NCBI GenBank assembly: GCA_016859345.1
Contig: CM029126.1
Span: 2,970,501 to 3,034,500, forward strand
DNA: 64,000 nt
DNA from: Istiophorus platypterus
Lineage: Eukaryota; Chordata; Actinopteri; Istiophoriformes; Istiophoridae
Reading direction: 5' to 3'
The translations under genes were made by a program, and so were the position numbers. This document shows positions 26,241-38,200 of the stretch, piece after piece (the first letter of the stretch is position 1; each line of letters begins with the position of its first letter). The notes under the pieces are model-generated. The model was not told the origin of the DNA. It saw nothing but the letters and a program-made list of their open reading frames with translations, and did not search any database.

Positions 26241-29200
26241 CACAGCCAAAATAATAAAATGCTGACTTCTCAAAGTGCCGTCAGTATGCCTGTCTCAGCA
26301 TAGCAGCCCCGAAGCGAGAAAGAGGGAAAGGAGCGAGGGGGGGGGGGTCAAGAGAGTGAGAGAGAGCGGAGGAGGAGGGGTGTGGGGGGGGCAGAAGAAA
26401 AAAGAGAAACTACTTTCTCTGGTTTCCAACTGCAGGCTCTGCCGAGGGGCTTCAGCACTGCGCTTCAGTGAAGGTAGGTGTGAGGCTGCTTCCTTCTGTC
26501 TCTGTAGTTCTGTTGGACTGTGTCAGTCTGTGTGTTTTTTCCTTTTTTTGGGGGGGGGGGGCGTTCTGGGGTGTAAGGGTTGATCCCACCTTTCAGCTTT
26601 CCCTCTGGTTTGCCTGTTTGGATGGGGGGGGTCCATTTCCTTAAGCCAAAGCCTTTTGTGTGAGCTAGAGATTGTGGTGTTGTGGAAAAGGAAAAAAACG
26701 AGACTGTTGTCTAGAAATCTGAGTTTCCTGTGCAGAAGTTTAATGACTCACTGCTCAACTGGATTTTATTTTATTTTGAAGGATTTCCAGGCTTGAACTC
26801 TCAGCTTTTGCCACTTTGTGTGTGTGTGTGTGTGTTGGGGGGGGCTTCAAAACACACTGTCACTCACATGAAGCCATCATTGTGGCATGCCGAGGGGGTT
26901 AAGCCACCCAATTGCTGCCCATCGCCGTGCAGTTAATTCATCACAGGGGATTTGGAGAAGTTTGTCCCGGGGGTGTGGGGGGGCTGTATGGCTTGGAAAC
27001 CTGGAACGAGGGCTAAGTTGCCCCTTTGCCTGCACATCCCCTCCAGTTAGGAGCCATTAGAGCCTGACATTTGTATTTTTATCACCAGATCAGATTGTCT
27101 TTTGGGGTCTTGTGGGTTTAATTGTGCCAAAAGATAAAGTGTGTATGTGTGTGTGACCTTTGTGCAGATTGTGCTTGAAGAACTTTTCCACTTGTTGCTT
27201 CCATAGGAAAAAAAAAATCCAACAGCAGCAGTGGCCTGCAGCAGATGCGAACCGGCTCCGTTTTAAGCCGAGCCGTTCCGGATCACGACCCGCGCCGCCA
27301 AGCCTTTCTCAGGGCTTCGGAAGGACGCAGCCTCAGGGGGCAACCCAAGCTGTGGGTGGGGGCTGGGGGTTGGGGGTTGGCCTCAAACGGCTGCAAGTAG
27401 CTGACTTGTGAAGCTAAAATTAAGCTGCGGGCTGATTTGGAATGTTACACTTGGGCGGTAAGACGTGGAGAAGACGACCCGCGGATGGTGACAAATCATC
27501 TGAGCCGCCGGTGGCAGGATGGCGACCTGCTGCATGGTCGTTTGAAAAAATTTAAAAAAAAACCCTGCGTCTAACCCTGCTGCTGTCACAGAATTAATTT
27601 TTTTTTTAAAATTGGGCCTTTATGGAATTAAAAACCTTTGAAACCGAGAGAAATGGCTTTGGGGTTTATTTTCGGCCGCAGTGAAAACAAACACTCTAGA
27701 ACAGAAGCGGTGTGTAAATCAATTTAGAGCATTTATGAGAGCATAACCTTTGTAACTGTGAAATCCAAACCCTTGTCGTGGTGCTCGACCAGTGAGAACA
27801 CACTTTCTTCTAAAAACGGAGCCATCGGAGCTCCTTCCTGTTAAGGACAATGACAAACGCACGGTGGGTCACGGCTCTTACAAAAACAACGCCACACTCG
27901 TCCGTGCGTTCTGCCAAATGACTCCATAGATGTTTGCCGGACCGGGCGGAGCATGAGGTGTGAAATCTCTGGTCGCTGGGGCCGTAGCTCGTGCTGGTGG
28001 GGGCCCAACAGATGGTCGGAGATGGAGGGTCGGCGGGAACGTGTCAGCCATCGGGACAGCTGCCCCCCGTTGAAAGGAAGATTTGTCCCATTGTGTTGGT
28101 TTTCGTGATCATGCGACGACAGAGCCGAGCTACGCCCCGCCTACCGCCACCGGAGACAAATCAGGCTCAGGTGTGCCTTTCCTGGCTTTGCTCGGCCAGT
28201 CAGTCGGCCGATGGCGGCATCAGACGGCCGATGGCGGCATCAGACGGCCAATGGCGGCATCAGACAGCCGATGGCGGCGCACTGGGCTGGGGGATTTCTT
28301 GTGGGCAGAACGCACGTTCTCCCTGTGTCATATGGACGCTCGCGTCATTCCGCGCTATAGGGAGCATTACACTGACATTTCAGGTGCCTCATCACTGGCA
28401 GGTGTGGAGTCGCATGGCACTTTTTGCCTCTATATTAAATAGATAAACGAGGGGTGACAAGTTTACCCCGAGTGTAAGTTTATCCGGGGCTCAACAGGTG
28501 CAGGACCTGAGGAGGGGTCGCACCTGAGGATGCCTTCGTAGGCGTCGAGCCGCGGATTTGCACTTTATTAAACACCAACTCACTCACGAGTAAAAATCAA
28601 AGAGAAAACAAAGCAAGTGGTTCAGCCTCAGTTTTATTTGTAAAAACAACATTTCCAAAGCTGACGTTAACCTCAGCCCCCCCCCCTTATATTAATCAAG
28701 GCTTCTAATTAAATCCAAACTAGAGGGGTTGTCTTTCCCTTCTAGTGCCCCCTCCCCCCGTCCTACATCAGGCGGCTGTGATCATGGCATCTGTCTGATG
28801 TAGAACCTTAAGGACATTTACCTGCTGCTGATGAGACGATGTGGCGTCGTCAGGATGAAGAGGTCACAGGCGGGGGACATGTCTAAGAGTCCGAATGTGG
28901 AAACAAGTTGTTACGGAGAACACGGGACATCGTGCCGCACACGGGCGGCTAGAACCTGGAGCACTCGGCTGGAGGAAGGACATAGCGAAAGTGCTATAGA
29001 GACAATGGGTGGTAGCTGTCTTTAATAGAGCCCCCCAAAAACAGGGACATATGTTAACGACGGGACTCCGCTCACGTCATGACTCCCAGGGCGAGAGAGA
29101 TGATTGAGATCTAAACTGGAAAAAAAAGGAAACATCCGGAGGCCAGGCAGCGGTAGGTGACCGCCGCCGCCGCTCCCGGTTTGTTTTGGTTCATATACAG

Positions 29201-30204
29201 ACCCCCCCCCACCGCTGGGACCGCCGGGTGCGACAGATGCACATTCACAAACTGTCCGGGCTGTTTCCAGCGCGGTCGAAAGGCTTCCTGGAACGTGGAA
29301 GCTGCCAAACTGCTGTCGAAACAAATGAAAACACAACGTTGAGCCGGGCTGGTTCTACGTTTTGGGTTTTTTTTCTGTTTTATCGAATAATAATGTTTTA
29401 TTGAATAATAATGCATTAGAGAAACTAACGCAAATTACATCTGAAAAGGTTCCGGCCCATATATTTAGCATTTTAATTAATTTTAAAATGTGCCGGATTC
29501 GCTGCTCAGGGACGCGTCAGCGGTGAGGACGCTGGGAGCGTTTAATCCTGGAGCTCCAGAAACCAGCTGCATCACAGCATCATATCATTTCATATGCTGG
29601 TTTTATTATAAAGAGGTCGACGTAAATCGAGCTCTCGAGATTTCAAAGGCTTTTCCTCTGTTTTTTTTTAGCTTAAGGGTGGTAAAGGCTAGAAAAACCT
29701 CTTCATGGAGAAAAAGTGGATTGAGGCAGGTGTCCTCCTCCACCCGGTGCTGTCGAGACCCCCCCGTCCTGCGAAGTCCCCTCCATCTTCCTCGGCGCTC
29801 GGTCTCGTGATCCGGGGTTTTTGCTGCCGGCTTTGCACATTAGAGCCACGCGGCTTCGTGCGGAGGGGGCGGCCGGCGGCGCCACAGGACACGGGAGAGT
29901 GTTTTATAAAGGTGTTTTCTTTTTATTTAGAGGAGGCGTCTGCAGAGCTCACAGGCTCTTTTCACGTCAGGGTTTAAGGCATTTTCTTGTGTTGTTTTCC
30001 GCCCATGGTGTCTTCTGATGTAATTTACGGGGAGATTGGAAGTATTTGTCCAATTCTAAATGTTACTTAAAATACCAATGAATAAAATACCAACATTGTT
30101 CGATGGGAAGCCAAAGTGTTCCCCAAACACGTACATACACACCGGCCGTATGGTCTGTGTATGCAAGCGCAGACAGTCACAAGAAGTGTGTATTCTGAGT
30201 CCAC

Positions 30205-30241
<37 letters not shown>

Positions 30242-32700
30242 TGCTCCACTATCATGTAATGTGATCAGTGAGTCCAGCTGAACAGGCGTTGCCGCGATAA
30301 AACAAGGCTATGGTCACACAGTTTGTGTGTCACTGGAGTAGAGCGATGTATGTGATAGCACAGAAGATAGTAGAATAGAATAGAATAGAATAGAATAGAA
30401 TAGAATAGAATAGAGTAGCATGGCCCAGTCCATTAACCTGGAATAATTCAGACCATACTTCTCCAGCTGTGGTAGAACTGAGCTGATTCATGGTTCATGC
30501 TGAAATACCAGTAGTTTCATCATAAGCTTTAACTTTAATTTCTGATTTTAAACACCATCTTTTTCCTTTTCTGTACTTTTTAATCTGAGGTCTCATCTGC
30601 AGCACAGTGTTAAGCAAAATTTTCAGCACGGTGCGAAGGTTTTTTGGCACCAAAAGTAAAGCTAGGATGCTCAATTTATCAATTAACTAACTAATCAATT
30701 AACTACGTACGGTAAATAGGAAAAAACCCCAGGTCAAGTCAGTATTTGTGTGTAACCACCCTCCGACTTTAAAGCGGCGCCAGTTCTCTGCCGATGTTAC
30801 CACGACTTTAATGATCGTGTTCGTGTTTCGCACACTTTAAATCTACGGGATCACTGGATCGGCAGGAAGTGAATTCTGTCACCGTGTGTGTTGGGTTTAA
30901 CTTCCTGCCAAAATGAAATGAACTGTTGTTATGTTGTTTTTCTGCTATAGATCCTATGCCCTGTGCTCTGGTCTCATGTCAGCACTCCCTTTTTATTTAT
31001 TTTTTTTTTTGGTGATATTTTTCCTACCTTTTCATGTTGTTAGTGCAACATTTGAGGAAATGTCAAATTTCCTTTGTGCTTGAAATATGCTATAAGAAAA
31101 AACTTGCCCTGCCCCATTTGCATTATGCTAACAGCTAGCCAGAAGGCTAGTTAGCTAGTTGGCTGTCCTTAGCTTGTAAACTGGCAGCGCAAGTTTGTTT
31201 ACATTGTTTAAACTGGTTTATTTTGACCTGCTTTAATGAAGGATTTAGACACAATCTACTTTTATTCACGTTACTGTTGGAGGCGTAAGAGACTCGTGGT
31301 TAGAGAAAAGCTGGATTCTCCTAACGTTAGCCCGCGTTACTAAATTTCCCTTTAACCATTCACCCCCGGTCGCGAACACGATCGCGTGCCGAGGCACGAC
31401 GCCTCCTTGCACCTCCGTCGCCATCGCAGATCCCGGACGCTGATGCTCGCCAACACACGGCCGGAGCATGGTTGCATTTGGCCGCCTGGTCTCTGAGGAG
31501 GGGGGAGGGAAAGCCCCCCCCCCCCGGGACGAAATTTGGATGGAAAAAACGCGAAAAAACACTGGGCCTCGCTAACCCGATAGCCGCATTACTCATGCTC
31601 CGACCCCGGGGGTAGGGGTGGGGGGTACAGTATGTTATCCCTGTGGTATTTCCTCGTCTTGGGGCCCTGCCGCGTGGTTCGAGCCTGCAGCTCTTTGGCT
31701 CTTTTGCCATTTCAGGATGCGCCTTCATCGCCATGTCGCCCAGCTTTCCCGTCGCTGGCTGCTGATATGTGTCGGGCGGGTCCACTACTGTACGAGCGTA
31801 TGTCCGTCGATGATAATGCACCCTCCACCCTCTCCCCTCCCTCCACCCTGCTATTCTTAGCGTGGCAAGCTACAGGGTCTAGTTACAAAGACCTTGCCCC
31901 CCCCCCCCCCCCCGCTCCTCCGCCTCGCTCGGCCTCTTTCGCCTCTCGAGCTGCACCGGCGGTGGTTTTTGAGGTGAAAATGAAGCTTAGCTGAGAATGT
32001 GACCTGGAGGCTGCAGCGGCGCACTTCTACGGACTCTACCGCTCCTCAGTACTGCGGATTTATTATTGGAAATGCGTCTATTATTATCGCCGACGCATTA
32101 CTGAAGCGCCCTGCGCAGAGCGGCCAATAAGCTCAATGGAGATCATGCAATTGTTTGGCGGGCGGGCCACAAAATGTGGGGCAGGGGACCCCCCCCCCCC
32201 CCGGGGTCCTGGACTCCAAGCTGGGTGGTTTTGTCATTTACGATACGATGCGATACACAATATTACATGACAGATACTATACTGTACATTTCAGAACGAC
32301 ACAACACGACACAGGATTCGACGATAAGTGCGTCGTGTGCTTTTCTGAAAGGGTACGGAGCAAATATGATACAACACTATGCAATAAAATATGATAAAGA
32401 CACAAGATGCGATGCTTGAAATATGCAATGATACCGTGTACTGAAGAATATACCACAATACAATGCAATGGGGGGGGGGGGGGGCTGTACAATACGGAGC
32501 AGTGTGACCACGGTACTTTATGACACAATGTGATTCAATTTATTTGATAAATTATTGTACATTAAGATGCGTTATTTATACTAATAATAATAATTATTAT
32601 TAATGATAGGGACATAAAAGGGGGTCTGGGTGTAGACTCAGTCAAATCCTGCAGCGCTGAATGAGCAGGGATAATCTAGACACCACACCTCATTGTGCCC
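25961..32700. other. Region upstream of tmod4, no coding exon found
   Basis: CT/GA-rich DNA lies at 26110-26400, followed by a good splice-donor string (AAG then GTAGGTGTG) with the GT at 26474. This could be an untranslated tmod4 exon. A 20-bp unit (CGGCCGATGGCGGCATCAGA-like) is repeated about four times at 28200-28277. A GT tract spans 30207-30240 and AGAAT pentamers lie at 30370-30413. G/C homopolymers are at 31511-31525, 31900-31914 and 32470-32484. I see no coding exon. Confidence 0.45.
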
Positions 32701-32740
32701 CATCTCACTCTCTCTCACTCTCTCTCTCTCTCTCTCTCAG
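32701..32740 (+). promoter_or_regulatory. tmod4: CT tract ending in CAG: probable splice acceptor of a 5' untranslated tmod4 exon
   Basis: A long (CT)n run ends in CAG at 32740, 78 bp before the tmod4 start codon. This is a near-ideal polypyrimidine tract and acceptor, so the start-codon exon probably has an upstream untranslated exon. The same CT tract could instead be a GAGA-type promoter element. Confidence 0.45.
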
Positions 32741-32818
32741 TGCACTCTCATCCAGGGGTGTGTGGCGGTGTGCATGAGTGAGTGCGTGAGCCGTGCGTGA
32801 GCCGGAGCCTCAGGAGCC

Positions 32819-35265
32819 ATGTCGGACCCCAGGGACATCGATGAGGACGCCATCCTCAAGGGCCTCAGCGCCGAGGAGCTGGACCAGCTGGACTATGAGC
32901 TGCAGGAGATGGACCCCGAGGTAGGCGGCGGCCCTCGGCCCGTCTAGAGCCCGGGGGCCGGCGGTCTGCCGGGCCCCTGGCGTTGGATGGTCAGACTCGG
33001 AGCCTGAAATCCACAGGCCCAGCGGGTTTCTGTGAAACTTTGGTAATAAATTATAAATTCAGAGAGATAAATAATCCCAGGAGCCATCAGCTGGGACCCG
33101 TTTTCTCCGACTTGTAGCCGAGCTTTCTTACCCATGATGCATCGTCAGTCTCCCGCCCACTCGGTGGCGTGCTGCTCTCCACCGGACTCCATTGCGCGAG
33201 TGAGCATTTTATGCTGGATGCGAGGAAAACATATCACATATTATAAACTATGGAGGAATTGTTCCGGTGTAGATTACACGGCTCTGCAAAAAAAAAGTAA
33301 AACCCACAAAAGTCGTTTTAATGCATTTCCCTGCTGTAAAAGCAGGTCAGAGATTTATTCAACACGTGTTTTATTTGTTGCTCCATGAAAAATGAAAAGA
33401 AATGTCAGTTATTTCTGAAACGATCTCCAGCAGCAGATGCGGTGAAATGATTTGTCCTAAACTTTGACGATTCGGTCACTGTGCTCCTCTGTCCTAGTGA
33501 TGATTCTGCTCTCCCTGTTCCCTAGTCCTAATGCTGCATCAACATGACATTTGACCCCCCCCCCTTCTCCCAGAATGCCATGCTGCCAGCTGGTCACCGG
33601 CAGCGCGACCAGACGAAGAAGAGCCCGACGGGGCCGTTTGACCGCGACGCCCTGCTGCAGCATCTGGAGAAGCAGGCCCTGGAGCACGAGGACAGGGAGG
33701 ACCTGGTGCCCTTCACTGGGGAGAAGAGAGGTGTGGTGGGGGGGGGTGCAAAACACCTACATATAACTTATTTAATTCTTAAGTCTCGTGTAATTATAAA
33801 CCACGATTTATTTTTTTTTCAGAGAAGCGTAAAATATCACTAACGTTAAAAACTTTGAAGTCCAGACACCAGCATCAGGGGTTTGGTTTTATTTGGTATA
33901 AAGCATTAAAAAGTAAAACAAAAACCAAGGAGGTTGGTTAACAGTAATATTAACTTTGCTGTGGTCTATTTAGTGATGTCCCTTCAGTTTAAACTGCTCA
34001 CATTTAAGTGGAGCCTCCACAATGTTGGATCATACGTTTCCTTTAAGATAAGTTTTAAAAAATTTAAAGGAAATTTTTCAATTATGTTTATTGCTTTTAA
34101 GAATTTCCTAAAAAAAAAAACAATATCATGGCATAAGTCCGAGGAAGATTTTAATTTTCTCATTCCGCGCACTCAGGCACTGGAAGTTAGAGGTGAGGCA
34201 ACGTGATCCCCTGGCGAGAGGAAATCGGATTCTGTGCATAGATCACACAGAGTTTTCATTGTACGAAGTCAGCGGAGGTTTTAATTATAGAATCGGATCA
34301 TAAACCAGACGTGTAGAAACGGCTCGACGGGTCTTCACCCAGGGTTCAACGGGGAACGTTCGCACCCACGGTTCCGGCGCGACACCCCCCCAAAGAACGA
34401 GGAACCGCTAGAACACGTAGCCCTCTGCAGGTCGACGGTCGGGCAGGTCCGTGAATCCGCGAAAGGCCCCCCGGCCTGGGGAACGTGGTCCGATGTTATC
34501 CGACCTGAGCTCTCACCGAAAACAGGAGATGAATTTACAGTTTGAGACGGTCGCGTGGCAGCGCCGGAAAAAGGGAAAAAACAAACAAAAACAAAAACAA
34601 AAAAACGACCTCCTATGTACAGACTGAAACCTGCACATGCTCATTCATTCTCATCTCTCACCGTCCGTTTGCCTCCTCGCCTTCCTTCTGTCTGCCATCT
34701 ATTTCAAAAACACCCCTTTCTCATCCTGACCCCCCCCCACCCCCCCTCCAGGAAAGGCCTTCGTGCCCAAGAAACCGGCGGAGATCCCCAAGCACGAGCA
34801 GGTGATCCTGGAGCCGGAGCTGGAGGAGGCCCTGAAAAACGCCACCGACGCCGAGATGTGCGACATCGCAGGTTGGACAGCCGCCGCCGTTCGTCCCGTT
34901 TGGGTCGCGACGGGGCCTTGACGCCTCGCGGCCCAAACGTTGGTTCCCAGGCTGGTGGGGGGACGCATGCAGGGGGAAAAGCGTGTGAAACTAGAGAAAG
35001 ATGCCTCTTTTCTGCATTAATAGCTGCATTAAAATTGCTCTAAATCTGCATTAGTTTCTGGACCATCGCTAGTCTTACTGGTGCCACCTGTGCTTCTCCT
35101 GCTATGAAAAACGTCCGAATGGTCTGTGAATCTAACCGATGCGAAAAAGGATAAAATAAAAAGAAACAAGACCCAAAAAAGCGGAGTAATGATAGCGTGG
35201 CCCCGTGATGGCAAAATTGAAGGAGGAATAATGGCCCGAGAAAAAAAAAGAGCGAGACAGATACG

Positions 35266-35299
<34 letters not shown>

Positions 35300-38200
35300 A
35301 GGCAGGAGAAAGAACATGTTGTGTGTTGTTCTTGCTCCAAATGTTTCTGCCTGATGAGCATCAGTTTTCTCTCTTGCCCGTTCTTGTTATTTCAGGCGAT
35401 TCTGTTTCGCTGGTTCGGTTCGCGTTGTCAAGGTTAAATAGAAATGCGGTCGCCGCATATAAACCGCTGGTCAAGGTCGTCTGAGAGACGGGAGGAAAAA
35501 AAGATCAGAACAATGATACCGCTGCGTTGACCCCGGGTCGTTGACCCCGGGTCCCGTGGCAACACGCCGGCGTCTAACGGTGACGCTCCGGTCGTGACGA
35601 CGACCCGGTCCCGCCACTGACCCCCCCCCCGGCGCTCCAATCACAGCGGCTCACATGGTTCTACCGTTTGGACCCAGTGGTATCGTTTTTCCGCCCGAAC
35701 ACCGAGGCGGTTCAGCACCTGACACCCCCCCCCCCACCAGCAGCCCCTCCCCCGGGGTAACGGACGTGGACAGACACGCGACGGGTCCAATTCCCCACGA
35801 TCAGCAGCACAGAAATAAACAGGCCCGGAGGGAGTGGACGTGGGGACGGCGGCGGGGGGGGCAAAGATACGGTATCTCCTTAAAACAGACACGTGGGAAA
35901 CTACTTTTCTATGAAGCTGAAAATACAGCTGGGCGAAGCTGAAGTTGTCTTTCGGAAACGGCTCTGTATTCAGACACTGTGCAGATTTAACGTGTTATCA
36001 ACATACTGCAGGTGATTGTCTTTAAGTTGCAGTAGCAACTGAGGTAACTATGGCAACTAAATGGAGCGCAGACGACAATTAGCCATCAGGCTAAATGGCC
36101 GCTAAGTCCTGTCCCTTTCGGTTTGACTGACAATTTTTCCATGTTCTTATGGCGCCTATGTAATTTACATAACGATGATGGTAATGATGATTTTGAAAGA
36201 ACTAAAATTCCTTTCGAAATCTAAGTATTTAAGTAACAATGGATCCAAGGTTTCAGGCAGTCGGTGAACGAAGCTAGCAAAAAAAAAAAAAAAGGAAATC
36301 TCAGATCTGAAATCCAGCGTAACGCTCTACAGACCCGTTAACACCTGGTTCGGCATCCGGAGAAATCACAAGCTTCACGTGCAAAGCTAATCGATGAACG
36401 GACGGTTGGTGGGACGGGTTTAACAATCCGTCAGTTGTCGGCTCATGTACATTGTCCTGGATGAACTAATATTTAATAATGAAGATGTAGCGTAAGTGTA
36501 TTTGTCACAGTCCAGGTATAAATTAATTGATAATTCATCACCACATGGATCCAAATGAAAACCCCAACTCTTATACTATGTGTTTTGAAGAGTAAATGTT
36601 AGATTATGTTTTTATAACCAGGGCAAACTGAGTCCTAACACCCCTTTCTTTTACTCGGCGTGAGATCCCTTGAATACAGCTCTCCCAGCGACCCGCTGAC
36701 GGTCGGGCAGGCATCCGGAAAAGGCAGAGCCCCGGAGCCTGTTTGTCCGGGGTCCGTCAGCCGGGCGGAGAGCGACCGCCGTTTTAACCCTGGACCGGGT
36801 CCAGCCGAGGATTAAGCCTCAGTTAGCCCCTGTCAATCTTTTGTTTGGGCTTTCTGGCAAACAGGCTGAAAGGGGTTGAATGGCCTGGCTGACCCGCTGG
36901 GCGAGGGGGACGGGGGAGAGTGTGAGGGGCCGACGAGGGACCTGGACGTTTATGTCTGATATTAACACGTTACTATATTGAGCTTTTTAGTTAGCTGCAG
37001 TCTAGTTTGTACTGTTGCGCTACTGTGGGTCGTAGTCGGGGCCAAACTGGATGACGTGGTGGTAGTTAGTGGCCAAAGATGCCCCCCCCCCACCAGAACA
37101 AGGCAGCTGTCTTGCCCCCCCCCCCCCCCCCATTAGACCCCCTTCCCATGGTTCCCCACACCAGGTCAGGAGGCTGTTGGGTGGGAAGGTGGGAAGGGGG
37201 CTGGGGGGAGGTGCTGGGGTCGGGTGGGGGGGTCTTGCTGTCACTGCAGTTGGCATGTGACACAGTTTGTTGCTGGAAGGTTACAAAAAGAGCAGGAGAA
37301 GAACCAGGAGCTCTGCCCCCTGCTGGTAATAGCAGGTAACAGCAGGACAACATGAGGAAATTGTAAACGCCACCAGTCTAATTTATTCTGTTCTCTTTAG
37401 GTACATTGTCGTCTGATTTATGAAACTACAAGTTAAAATACTTCACTGATCTGCAGTTAATTTGGTTGAAAAATAATTTAGGGGCATTTTTCCAGGGGGT
37501 GTGTTAAGTACAACTTAAAAGGTGCTTGTTCATATACTGAGTAATTTTCAGTGTCCTCGTAGGGAAACGTTTTACTTTTTGCATCACGTCACTACATTTA
37601 TCTGACAGCTGCTTCAACTCTGCGCTTTCAGAATCTAAATACAAAAACATGGGGTCCGCTTATAAAATATAATGCAGCGCTGAGGCCTAAACCACCTGAA
37701 GAATATGATGCAGTGAAAACTGGCTCCTTCTTGAACCATTTTAGCATCAAAATGCATCAGTAACACGGCAGAATAATTGAGCGTTCTCAAAGGAGACATT
37801 CCGCAAAGTGACTAATTTCAATTTTAAAAATTAAAGCTGCTTTAACAAGTATTAACTGAATTACTATGCACATTGTGGACCGGTTTGTAAGTGATGAGCC
37901 CACACAGAGTAATCGTCCAACCCTGCAGTTCTTCTCAGCCCGACAGAGGCTTTTGACGCTTTCATTTTTGGTTTTCTTCGGTTTTGCATCCTGCAAGTTG
38001 TACTCTTTTCTTTTTTCTGTCGGGTCTGGTATCATTGCTACTGAAAACTGTGAGATTACAACCTGCAGCTTCCTGCTGAGCACGGACAACAACGTCTTTA
38101 TCTCGTCGAACCAGACACACAAGACCCGGCGGTCTTTTCGCCAAACGCGGCAACGAACCATACTGTACATGGGTTTTTATCATGAACACACACCTACCGG

